Origin: CAYWRZ01 sp964460845
GTDB taxonomy: Bacteria > Bacteroidota > Bacteroidia > Flavobacteriales_D > UBA2798
Length of the DNA: 64,000 bases
Assembly (NCBI GenBank): GCA_964460845.1
Contig: CAYWRZ010000009.1
Location: 1 to 64,000 of the forward strand
Direction: 5' to 3'
Shown here one piece after another: positions 7,752 to 15,746 of the stretch (position 1 is its first letter; every line of letters starts with the position of its first letter). Position numbers and translations under genes: made by a program. Below the pieces are notes generated by a model. That model worked only from the letters and a program-made list of their open reading frames with translations. It was not told the DNA's origin and did not search any database.

Positions 7752-8186
7752 ATGGGACTTGTCAAAGAATTCCGCGAATTTGCCATGCGAGGCAATGTCA
7801 TCGATCTGGCTGTCGGTGTAATTATCGGCGGTGCGTTCGGGAAAATCGTTTCTTCGCTGGTAAGCGACGTGATCATGCCTCCGATAGGGCTGCTTATGAA
7901 TGGACAGAACTTTTCCGATCTGTTTGTAGCGCTCGATGGTAACGAATACGTCAGCTTGGCCGCAGCCCGGGCGGCAGGTGCCCCTGTGATGGCTTACGGC
8001 GGATTTATCCAAACCGTACTCGATTTTCTCATCATCGCCTTCTCTATCTTTATGCTGATAAAAGGAATAAACCGTATGCAGCAACTCAAGAAAAAAGAAG
8101 AAGAGGAAAAACCGGTCGCTCCGCCCGAACCGAGCTCCGAAGAAAAGCTGCTTACCGAAATACGCGATTTGCTTAAAAACAGGTAA
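7752..8186 (+). CDS. mscL: Large-conductance mechanosensitive channel MscL
   Basis: 144 residues, the usual family length. The N-terminal amphipathic helix and pore helix are typical: FREFAMRGNVIDLAVGVIIG, with the glycine-rich TM1 and the SLVSDVIMPPIG stretch. The second membrane helix is FIQTVLDFLIIAFSIFMLIK, followed by the charged cytoplasmic bundle (KKKEEEEKPVAPPEPSSEE and LLTEIRDLL). It opens under membrane tension to release solutes in hypo-osmotic shock. It is a single gene with no operon partner. Confidence 0.97.
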   Translation: MGLVKEFREFAMRGNVIDLAVGVIIGGAFGKIVSSLVSDVIMPPIGLLMNGQNFSDLFVALDGNEYVSLAAARAAGAPVMAYGGFIQTVLDFLIIAFSIFMLIKGINRMQQLKKKEEEEKPVAPPEPSSEEKLLTEIRDLLKNR

Positions 8187-8210
8187 GCTTTTTACGCCTT
8201 AAAAAACCTC

Positions 8211-8252
8211 AGGGGTCGAAGGTGCTGCGATGTGCCGGAGGCCCCTTTTTTC
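8211..8252 (+). terminator. Possible terminator after mscL
   Basis: AGGGG and CCCCT are 26 bases apart and followed by six T, just before the ATG of the next gene. The stem is short, so this is tentative. Confidence 0.3.
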
Positions 8253-8268
8253 GTTACTTTTGCACCTT

Positions 8269-9507
8269 ATGGAGTTTGAGGTTTTTGAGTTGAAAAACGG
8301 CCTGAAAGTAATCTTTGAGCCCGAAAATTATTCGCCGGTAGTGCACGTAGCGCTGACCGTTAGCGCCGGTACACGCGACGAAAATTCGCGCCAGCAGGGC
8401 ATTGCGCATTTTATCGAACACTGCCTGTTTAAAGGCACTCCCCGTCGCCGCTCTTTTCACATCATTTCCCGCCTCGATGCGGTAGGAGGGGAGCTCAATG
8501 CCTATACCACCAAAGAAGAAACCTGTATCTATGCCTCGTTCGACCGGCAGTTTACCGAAAGAGCACTCGAGCTGATAAGCGATATCGTATTTCATTCCGT
8601 CTTTCCCGAAAAAGAAATTGAAAAAGAAAAATCCGTCGTGGTCGATGAGATCCAATCTTACATGGATTCGCCTTCGGAACTGATTTTTGACGAATTTGAA
8701 GAACTGCTGTTTAACGGTCACCCGCTCGGACACAATATTCTCGGTACCGAACGCTCGGTAAACGGATTTACCCGTCAGGATTTACAGCGTTTTGTCGGAC
8801 AGAATTACCATCCCTCGCGGATGAGCCTCAGCATTTCAGGTAACCTCGACCCGAAAAAGGTACAGCGCCTTACCGAAAAATATTTTTCGGAACAGCCCGC
8901 GCTAATCCGCCGCAATTCTTTGCCCCGAAAGCTACCCGTTCGCTACCGTCCTTTTCACGAACAGCGTAGCTACGATACCTTTCAATGCCATGCCGTAATC
9001 GGTAACCGGGCTTATTCTTCACGCAGTACCAAAAGAACCGGACTGCTACTGCTCAGCAATTTGCTCGGAGGAGCCGGAATGAACAGCCGTCTCAACCTGG
9101 CGCTGCGCGAACGCAACGGCTATGCGTACAACGTAGAAGCCGCTTATACGCCATACTCCGATACCGGGGTGTTTACCATTTATTTCGGTACCGATACGCG
9201 CAATATGCAGAAATGCCTGAAGCTGGTCGAAAAAGAATTACAGCTTATTCGTACCCGAAAGCTTTCCGATACCCAGTTAGCGCAAGCCAAAACGCAGCTC
9301 AAAGGACATATCGCCCTTTCGGAAGAAAACCGGGTAAACCGGATGCTGAATCTCGGTAAAAGTCTGCTCATGTATGGCAAGGTGCACGAAATAGAAGAGG
9401 TGTATCGCCGCATTGATAAAATTACGGCTGTGCAGTTGCTCGAAATAGCCAACGAAGTGTTAGACGCGCATAAGCTGAGTCATTTGTTTTATACCACCAA
9501 TTCCTGA
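8269..9507 (+). CDS. M16 family zinc peptidase (insulinase/pitrilysin type)
   Basis: 412 residues, the length of a single two-domain M16B subunit. The inverted zinc motif HxxEH is present as GIAHFIEHCLFKGTPRR, with the third ligand region EKSVVVDEIQSYMDSPSE downstream. The C-terminal half has the R/Y substrate-loop region (LRERNGYAYNVEAAYTPY). It degrades peptides or processes precursor proteins and has no signal peptide, so it is probably cytoplasmic. The frame opens at 8230, but homologues start at MEFEVFELKNGLKVIFE, so I set the start at ATG 8269. The O-methyltransferase gene follows 10 bases later. Confidence 0.92.
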   Translation: MEFEVFELKNGLKVIFEPENYSPVVHVALTVSAGTRDENSRQQGIAHFIEHCLFKGTPRRRSFHIISRLDAVGGELNAYTTKEETCIYASFDRQFTERALELISDIVFHSVFPEKEIEKEKSVVVDEIQSYMDSPSELIFDEFEELLFNGHPLGHNILGTERSVNGFTRQDLQRFVGQNYHPSRMSLSISGNLDPKKVQRLTEKYFSEQPALIRRNSLPRKLPVRYRPFHEQRSYDTFQCHAVIGNRAYSSRSTKRTGLLLLSNLLGGAGMNSRLNLALRERNGYAYNVEAAYTPYSDTGVFTIYFGTDTRNMQKCLKLVEKELQLIRTRKLSDTQLAQAKTQLKGHIALSEENRVNRMLNLGKSLLMYGKVHEIEEVYRRIDKITAVQLLEIANEVLDAHKLSHLFYTTNS

Positions 9508-9517
9508 TCGCTTGCCT

Positions 9518-10159
9518 ATGGATTTTTTGCCGCCCGTCATCGATGCCTATGCCGAAGCGCATACGGAGCCCGAAAGCGCATTGCTGCAACGTATTGATCG
9601 CGAAACGCATCTCGAAGTGCTGCGTCCGCGTATGCTTTCCGGACATTTGCAGGGCCGTGTGCTGAGTTTGCTGAGTCGTATGCAACGTCCGCAGCGTATT
9701 CTCGAAATAGGTACTTATACCGCTTACTCGGCGATATGCCTGGCCGAAGGACTGCAACCCGGCGGAACGCTCATTACCATCGATCTCAACGAGGAGCTCG
9801 AAGAACGGGTAAGGGGCTACCTGGCCGAAGCCGGACTTACCGATAAGGTCGATTATCGGGTGGGCGATGCGCTCGAAATTATTCCTTCGCTCGAAGGACC
9901 CTTCGATCTTGTATTTATCGATGCCGATAAGGAGAATTACCTCCACTATTATGAAATGGTAATCGGTAAAATGCCCTCCGGTGCGCTGCTCATTGCCGAT
10001 AATGTGCTGTGGAGCGGAAAAGTAACCGGCGATTACGAAACGCTCGACAAAGACACCCGCGCCATAGTCGATTTTAACCGTGCGCTGCGTAACGACGATC
10101 GGGTGCGCACCCTATTATTGCCGGTGCGCGACGGCTTGCTGATAGTGGAAAAGAAATAA
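9518..10159 (+). CDS. Class I SAM-dependent O-methyltransferase
   Basis: About 214 residues of the Methyltransf_3 (caffeoyl-CoA/catechol O-methyltransferase-like) family. The SAM-binding motif I is ILEIGTYTAYSAICLAEGL. The acidic TLITIDLNEEL binds the ribose. The metal-binding FDLVFIDADKENYLHYYE and LIADNVLWSGKV motifs are intact. Substrates of the bacterial members are mostly unknown. It starts 10 bases after the M16 gene, so the two are likely co-transcribed. ATG 9518 is preferred over TTG 9512. It converges with rlmD, leaving only three bases between the stops. Confidence 0.9.
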   Translation: MDFLPPVIDAYAEAHTEPESALLQRIDRETHLEVLRPRMLSGHLQGRVLSLLSRMQRPQRILEIGTYTAYSAICLAEGLQPGGTLITIDLNEELEERVRGYLAEAGLTDKVDYRVGDALEIIPSLEGPFDLVFIDADKENYLHYYEMVIGKMPSGALLIADNVLWSGKVTGDYETLDKDTRAIVDFNRALRNDDRVRTLLLPVRDGLLIVEKK

Positions 10160-10162
10160 GCC

Positions 10163-11575
10163 TTAGCTTTTTTTGCGCAGCAGCACCACGTTTTCGACGT
10201 GGTGGGTGTGTGGAAACATATCGACCGGCTGTACACGGATAATCTCGTACTGCTCTTTCAATAAGGCCAAATCGCGTGCCTGCGTAGCCGGATTGCAGCT
10301 TACATACACGATTTTTTCAGGAGCCGCTTTGCGAATGGCTTCGGTCACATCGGGGTGCATCCCCGCCCTGGGCGGATCGGTAATGATCACATCGGGTGGT
10401 CCGTGTGTGGCGATAAAATCTTCGTTCAGCACGTCTTTCATATCGCCTGCAAAAAACAGGGTGTTCGTAATCCCGTTGGCTTCGGCGTTGCTCCGGGCAT
10501 CGTCGATCGCTTCGGAAACATATTCGATACCGATCACTTTATGCGCTTTGCGGGCTACAAACTGCGCGATGGTGCCGGTACCGGTGTAAAGATCATACAC
10601 CGTTTCCTTCCCGCTGAGTCCGGCGAAATCGCGGGTTATTTTGTATAGCTCGTAAGCCTGTGCCGAATTGGTTTGGAAAAAAGACTTGGGTCCGACTTTA
10701 AAACGCAGTCCTTCCATTTCTTCGGTAAGAAATTCTTTGCCCCGGTATAAAATCATATCCTGATCACTCAGGCTGTCGTTACGTTTGCTATTAATGACGT
10801 AAAACAGGCTTGTGATTTCGGGGAAATGATGCTGAAGAAATTCGAGTACTTTTTCGCGGTCGGTTTTTTCTTCATAAGCCACTACCACAATCACCATTAC
10901 TTCGCCCGTATTGGACGTGCGAATTACGAGGTTGCGCAGAAAACCCGTTTGCGCGCGCAGGTCGAAAAAAGACAGGTTTTCTTGTAGTGCAAAGGCATAG
11001 AGCGCATTGCGTATGGCGTTCGACGCATCGGTTTGCAGGTGGCATTCTTCGATGTGAAGAATTTTATCAAATTTCCCGGGAATGTGGAAACCCAGTGCGG
11101 GCGGTGCTATATAAGCCGGATCGCGCAATTGCGCGGTAGTCATCCAGGATTTGGAAGAAAACGTAAAGTCAAGCTTGTTGCGGTAATTCCGGGTTTGTAC
11201 CGATCCGAAAATGGGATCCGGTTCGGGAAATTCGAGGTGACCGATACGTTCGAAATTGTCGCGTACCTGTTTTTGCTTGTAAAAAAGCTGTTCGCCGTAG
11301 TCGAGATGTTGCCATTTGCAACCGCCGCATTCACCGAAATGCCGGCAAAAAGGCTCGGCTCTCTTTTCAGAATATTTATGAAAATGAAAGGCTTCTCCTT
11401 CGAGGAAACGGCGTTTGTGCAAGGTGATTTTTACATCGGCCACATCGCCCGGAACCCCGCCTTTGACGAACAAGACCATGTCGTTTACCCTTGCCACAGA
11501 TTTCCCTTCTGCTGCGGCATCCAGCACTTCGACCTGTTCAAATACCTGACCTACCAGTGATTTTCGTTTCCCCAT
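10163..11575 (-). CDS. rlmD: 23S rRNA (uracil-C5)-methyltransferase, RlmD/RumA type
   Basis: About 470 residues. An N-terminal TRAM domain (about 5-60) is followed by the [4Fe-4S] cysteines C-x5-C-x2-C (CRHFGECGGCKW) with a fourth cysteine in IEECHLQTD. The SAM-binding DLYTGTGTIAQFVA and the catalytic YVSCNPATQARDL complete the enzyme. It methylates C5 of a uridine in 23S rRNA (U1939 in E. coli numbering; Bacteroidota homologues may act at another site). The open frame starts at 11611, but family members begin at MGKRKSL, so I chose ATG 11575, which also leaves the divergent promoter pair free. Confidence 0.93.
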   Translation of the reverse strand: MGKRKSLVGQVFEQVEVLDAAAEGKSVARVNDMVLFVKGGVPGDVADVKITLHKRRFLEGEAFHFHKYSEKRAEPFCRHFGECGGCKWQHLDYGEQLFYKQKQVRDNFERIGHLEFPEPDPIFGSVQTRNYRNKLDFTFSSKSWMTTAQLRDPAYIAPPALGFHIPGKFDKILHIEECHLQTDASNAIRNALYAFALQENLSFFDLRAQTGFLRNLVIRTSNTGEVMVIVVVAYEEKTDREKVLEFLQHHFPEITSLFYVINSKRNDSLSDQDMILYRGKEFLTEEMEGLRFKVGPKSFFQTNSAQAYELYKITRDFAGLSGKETVYDLYTGTGTIAQFVARKAHKVIGIEYVSEAIDDARSNAEANGITNTLFFAGDMKDVLNEDFIATHGPPDVIITDPPRAGMHPDVTEAIRKAAPEKIVYVSCNPATQARDLALLKEQYEIIRVQPVDMFPHTHHVENVVLLRKKS

Positions 11576-11583
11576 GATTAGCG

Positions 11584-11591
11584 CAAAAATA
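11584..11591 (-). promoter_or_regulatory. Probable -7 element of rlmD
   Basis: TATTTTTG on the minus strand is a full TAnnTTTG match only about 9 bases from the rlmD ATG, implying a very short leader. It abuts the divergent element for rocD. Confidence 0.45.
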
Positions 11592-11593
11592 GC

Positions 11594-11601
11594 TATATTT
11601 G
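11594..11601 (+). promoter_or_regulatory. Probable -7 element of rocD
   Basis: TATATTTG is a full TAnnTTTG match about 40 bases upstream of the rocD ATG. The two divergent elements lie within 18 bases, so the promoters overlap. Confidence 0.5.
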
Positions 11602-11640
11602 TAAGAATCACGTTTTACAAATTTTCCCAATATATCGCAG

Positions 11641-12891
11641 ATGACACAGGTGACGGAAAGCAGGTTCAGTTCGGCTCAGCTTATGGAGCTGGAAAACAGG
11701 TATGGAGCGCATAATTATCACCCGCTGCCTGTGGTGCTCGAACGTGGAGAAGGTGTTTATGTGTGGGATGTGGAAGGGAAAAAATACTACGATTTTCTTT
11801 CGGCTTATTCGGCGGTTAATCAGGGGCATTGCCATCCGCAGATTATAGCGGCGCTTCGTGAGCAGGCCGAAAAGCTGACCCTGAGCTCGCGGGCCTTTTT
11901 TAACGATTCGCTGGGGCTTTATGCGCAGTACGTCACGCGTTATTTCGGCTACGACAAGGTTTTACCGATGAACACCGGTGCCGAAGCGGTCGAAACGGCG
12001 TTGAAGCTTTGCCGCAAATGGGCGTACGAGAAAAAAGGAATTTCGGAAGATAAAGCGAAGATCATCGTTTGCGAAGGCAATTTTCACGGTCGTACCACTA
12101 CGATTATTTCCTTTTCATCCGACCCCGATGCCAATGCCAATTTCGGTCCTTATACCCCGGGTTTTATCCGTATTCCCTACAACGATATTGCCGCACTCGA
12201 AGCCGCGCTGGCCGATCCGGAAGTGGCCGGTTTTCTTGTAGAGCCTATTCAGGGCGAAGCAGGGGTGAACGTACCTTCTGAAGGGTTCCTTGCGCAAAGC
12301 GCAGCCCTTTGCCGTAAGCACAAGGTGCTGTTTATCGCCGACGAAATTCAAACCGGTGTGGCCCGTACCGGCGAGCTCTTGGCCTGCGATCATGAAAAAG
12401 TGCGTCCCGATGTGCTGATTCTCGGTAAAGCCCTGTCGGGTGGCGTATATCCCGTTTCGGCCGTATTGGCCGACGATGAGGTGATGCTGGTAATTCGTCC
12501 CGGGCAGCACGGTTCTACCTTTGGGGGTAATCCGCTGGCTTGCCGTGTAGCGATTGCGGCCCTCGAAGTGGTGAAAGAAGAGCGTTTGGCAGAAAATGCC
12601 GCAAAGCTGGGCGAAATTTTTCGTCGCGAAATGCAGCAGCTCGCACAGGAAAGCAGCTTGATCAAAGCCGTTAGAGGCAAAGGATTGCTCAATGCCTTGC
12701 TGATCAACGATACGCCCGAAAGTGCTACCGCTTGGAATATTTGCCTGAACTTAGCCGAAAACGGCCTGTTGGCCAAGCCGACACATGGTAATATTATCCG
12801 TTTCGCTCCGCCGCTTGTGATGAACGAAGCGCAATTGCAGGAATGCGTGGGCATTATTCGTAAAACGGTGCTCGAATTTCACAAGGCGTAG
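11641..12891 (+). CDS. rocD: Ornithine aminotransferase (ornithine--oxo-acid transaminase)
   Basis: 416 residues, class III PLP-dependent aminotransferase. The start MELENRYGAHNYHPLPVVLE is characteristic of ornithine transaminases. Other landmarks are MNTGAEAVETALKLCRKW (cofactor phosphate binding), GNFHGRTTTIISFS, LFIADEIQTGVARTG (the PLP-pyridine aspartate) and the lysine in ILGKALSGGVYPVSAV, which forms the Schiff base. It converts ornithine and 2-oxoglutarate to glutamate semialdehyde and glutamate, linking arginine breakdown to proline. No arginase gene is nearby. A TATATTTG promoter lies 40 bases upstream. Confidence 0.95.
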   Translation: MTQVTESRFSSAQLMELENRYGAHNYHPLPVVLERGEGVYVWDVEGKKYYDFLSAYSAVNQGHCHPQIIAALREQAEKLTLSSRAFFNDSLGLYAQYVTRYFGYDKVLPMNTGAEAVETALKLCRKWAYEKKGISEDKAKIIVCEGNFHGRTTTIISFSSDPDANANFGPYTPGFIRIPYNDIAALEAALADPEVAGFLVEPIQGEAGVNVPSEGFLAQSAALCRKHKVLFIADEIQTGVARTGELLACDHEKVRPDVLILGKALSGGVYPVSAVLADDEVMLVIRPGQHGSTFGGNPLACRVAIAALEVVKEERLAENAAKLGEIFRREMQQLAQESSLIKAVRGKGLLNALLINDTPESATAWNICLNLAENGLLAKPTHGNIIRFAPPLVMNEAQLQECVGIIRKTVLEFHKA

Positions 12892-12997
12892 TCGGGTAAA
12901 TCCATTTTCCTTTTTTTCTTTTTTGCCTGAGCTGAACGTCTCTTTTTTGTGAAGAGGGATTTAGTAATTTCGGCCGTGTTTAATTTTCAGCGAGTTT

Positions 12998-14860
12998 ATG
13001 AAACCGTATAAATGGGCGGCCTGTATTTTTATTTTTTTCATTCCGCTAACTCCGGCTTATACCGCCGATAAGCTGACGGAAGAAATAGCCGCATTGCGTG
13101 ATACGGATCCAGAGCGTGCAATAGTGTTGGCAAAACAAGCCCTTCCTGCATCGGAAGGTAAATCGAAAGAGCGTTTATATAAGCTATTAGGCGATGCCTA
13201 TTCTACACTGGGTGATTTTTCCAGTGCCGAATATGCCTATTTTCAGGCTTTCGTTTTTTATTACCGTAATGCCGACTGGCTGAATGCCGCCGATCAGTTA
13301 AATGAAATAGGCTACCTGCGTTTTACGCGCGAAAATTATACCGGTGCCATGCAGCTTTACGCCCTGACCTATCGTTTGGCGCAGCGTTTGGGCGACAAGG
13401 GCTTGGAAATGACTACGCTTACCTATATGGCACAGGTGCAGGGGCGTTTGGGACGCTGGCGCTCGGCGCTGGCGGCTTATCGCGAAACCCTGTTATGGTA
13501 CAGCGCCCAGCAGCAGTATCGTAACCTGGCGGTGCTGTGTAATAATATAGGCAATGTGTATCTACAGATGGAACGCCCCGACAGCGCTCTGTGGTATTAT
13601 TCGCGGGCTTTGAACGCACTTTCTGCCCAACCCGACACGTTACAGCGGGCGATCACTTCGGCCAATATCGGACAATTGTATCTTGACGAATCGCTACCCG
13701 ACAGTGCATTGCCGTATCTTCAGGATGCGGCGGCTATTTTTTATGAATACCGCTATGCCGGTAACCTCGCCGATGTGTATTACAACCTGTATCGCTACGC
13801 CGCGCAGCGCGTAAAACCTGAGCTACAGCTTGAATATGCCCTGGCGGCCTATCAGTATGCGACTATCACACAACATAGCGCACAGCTTGCCCGGGCGGCT
13901 TATATACTTTCGGAATGGTATGCCGGGCAAAGCAATTTCGCGGAAGCCTATCGTTACAGTCAGCTCCATACCCAATCGCTCGATTCTTTATACAACCTAC
14001 AGGCGCAAGAAGTGAGGCAACGCATGGCGCAGGAATTTGAAACGGAGCGGAAAGAAGATCAGATAGCGATGCTGGGCGCGGCTTCACGCATTAAGGATTT
14101 GGAGATAGAAGCCGGTCTTACCCGGCAGCGTTTTTACCTGTTGGGACTGATTATTTGCGGAATAGTGCTCTTGTTTTTCGGGGTTTTGTTTTATCAGCGT
14201 AGAAAACGCTTGCATTTACTTCGTGAAAAAAACAGGCTTATCCGCGATTCGCTTGCACAAAAGGAACTGATGTTGCGGGAGATTCATCACCGTATTAAAA
14301 ATAATTTACAGATTGTATCGAGTCTGCTCACCCTTCAGCAGCATTTGCCGGGCGACAAAACACCCGAAGAGCTCTTACAGCTCAGCCAGCAGCGGATAGC
14401 GCTTATTGCGCTTATACACGAAAAGCTTTACCAGAGCGAATCGCCTTCCCGTATTAGTCTGAAAGCCTATCTCGATGACTTCTTTCGTGATTTTTCGGTG
14501 GCGCTGCTTTTTGCTGAAAAACAAATTCGGTACGAGATCGATACCGATGCGATAGAAATGGATATGGATCGGATCATCCCTTTCGGATTGGTGTTGGCCG
14601 AATTGGTGACCAACAGCGTAAGGCATGCATTTGCGCCGGGCCAATCGGGGTATATTCGTGTCGAATGCCGCCTTTCCGGAAACGAGGTAAATGTATGCCT
14701 GAGCGATAACGGGCGCGGATTGCCCTCTGGTTTTTCTTTCGCCGTGACCGCTACATTGGGTATGCGTCTTGTGGCGGGGCTTGTCAAACAGGTGAACGGT
14801 CGTATTCAAGTGGTTCCGGGGCGCGAAGGTGCTTGCTTTAATTTATCTTTTCCTTACTAA
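12998..14860 (+). CDS. TPR sensor histidine kinase (HisKA_2 type)
   Basis: 620 residues. A signal peptide (WAACIFIFFIPLTPAYT) is followed by TPR repeats over about residues 40-340, which would face the periplasm. One membrane helix spans about 378-399 (LLGLIICGIVLLFFGVLFY). The kinase core follows: the HisKA_2-type phospho-acceptor EIHHRIKNNLQIVSSLL (His about 430), the N-box ELVTNSVRHAF (about 535) and the G-box DNGRGLP (about 570). The next gene, four bases on, is a LytTR response regulator and its obvious partner. The TPR sensor probably binds a protein or peptide; the ligand is unknown. Confidence 0.9.
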   Translation: MKPYKWAACIFIFFIPLTPAYTADKLTEEIAALRDTDPERAIVLAKQALPASEGKSKERLYKLLGDAYSTLGDFSSAEYAYFQAFVFYYRNADWLNAADQLNEIGYLRFTRENYTGAMQLYALTYRLAQRLGDKGLEMTTLTYMAQVQGRLGRWRSALAAYRETLLWYSAQQQYRNLAVLCNNIGNVYLQMERPDSALWYYSRALNALSAQPDTLQRAITSANIGQLYLDESLPDSALPYLQDAAAIFYEYRYAGNLADVYYNLYRYAAQRVKPELQLEYALAAYQYATITQHSAQLARAAYILSEWYAGQSNFAEAYRYSQLHTQSLDSLYNLQAQEVRQRMAQEFETERKEDQIAMLGAASRIKDLEIEAGLTRQRFYLLGLIICGIVLLFFGVLFYQRRKRLHLLREKNRLIRDSLAQKELMLREIHHRIKNNLQIVSSLLTLQQHLPGDKTPEELLQLSQQRIALIALIHEKLYQSESPSRISLKAYLDDFFRDFSVALLFAEKQIRYEIDTDAIEMDMDRIIPFGLVLAELVTNSVRHAFAPGQSGYIRVECRLSGNEVNVCLSDNGRGLPSGFSFAVTATLGMRLVAGLVKQVNGRIQVVPGREGACFNLSFPY

Positions 14861-14863
14861 CCG

Positions 14864-15607
14864 ATGAAAAAGAAATCCTTACTGATCGTAGAAGATGAGT
14901 TTACCGTAGCGCTCGATTTGGAGCTTCGCTTGCAGAAAATGGGCTATTCGGTGCTTGCGCTTGCCGCCGATCCGGATACGGCCTTGCGGCTCACCGAAGA
15001 GGAACGGCCCGATCTGATACTCATGGATATATTCTTGCACAGCGACAGAGATGGTATCGCATTGGCCGGACAGATACAGCACAACTGGAAAATACCCGTC
15101 GTGTTTCTTACCGCATACAGCGATTTGAAAACGCTCGAAAGAGCGGCGCATACCGGTGCTTACGGATACCTCGTAAAGCCTTTTAAAGACGAAGATTTGC
15201 GAAGCATTATAGAAATGGCCTGGCATAAGCATCATGCCATTCACACCGACCAGACATTAACAGGTACCCTTTCTTATAGCGTTGAGAATCAGAATTCAGA
15301 TTCGTTTTTTATTCGTGATCGGCAGGCTATTTACCGCGTACCCGGAAAAGACATTCTGTTTCTCGAAGCGGCCGATAATTACACGCATATTTATACCGAT
15401 TCCCGACGTTTTACGGTGCATACTTTTTTAAAAGATGTGCTCGAACGTCTTCCCGCCACCCGTTTTATACGGGTGCACCGTTCTTTTGCCGTCGATTATA
15501 CCCGCATCGAACAGATAAAAGAAGACAAGCTTTATATCGGTGCGCACAAAATTCCCCTTAGCCGTTCTTACCGCGAAAATTTGCTTACAAAGGGAGTCTG
15601 GTTGTAA
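14864..15607 (+). CDS. LytTR-family response regulator
   Basis: 247 residues. The N-terminal receiver has the acidic pair in IVEDEF, the phospho-acceptor Asp55 (LILMDIFL), Thr in VVFLTAYSD and Lys105 (YLVKPF). The C-terminal LytTR DNA-binding domain (about 143-245) shows ILFLEAADNYTHIYT and RFIRVHRSFAVDY. It should bind DNA as a dimer once phosphorylated by the histidine kinase encoded four bases upstream. Target genes cannot be read from the window; the next gene on the same strand, at 15747, is a candidate. Confidence 0.94.
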   Translation: MKKKSLLIVEDEFTVALDLELRLQKMGYSVLALAADPDTALRLTEEERPDLILMDIFLHSDRDGIALAGQIQHNWKIPVVFLTAYSDLKTLERAAHTGAYGYLVKPFKDEDLRSIIEMAWHKHHAIHTDQTLTGTLSYSVENQNSDSFFIRDRQAIYRVPGKDILFLEAADNYTHIYTDSRRFTVHTFLKDVLERLPATRFIRVHRSFAVDYTRIEQIKEDKLYIGAHKIPLSRSYRENLLTKGVWL

Positions 15608-15746
15608 CTTACCCCACTAAGGATGTATTCTGCCTTTTTATAGGCGTCATTCACCATTATTTTTTATTCCGGTTACACTTATCCGGTATTATTGCTTTAT
15701 CCGTGTGTGCGGAAAAAGAATAGTTATCCTTTTATCCTTAAATGTT

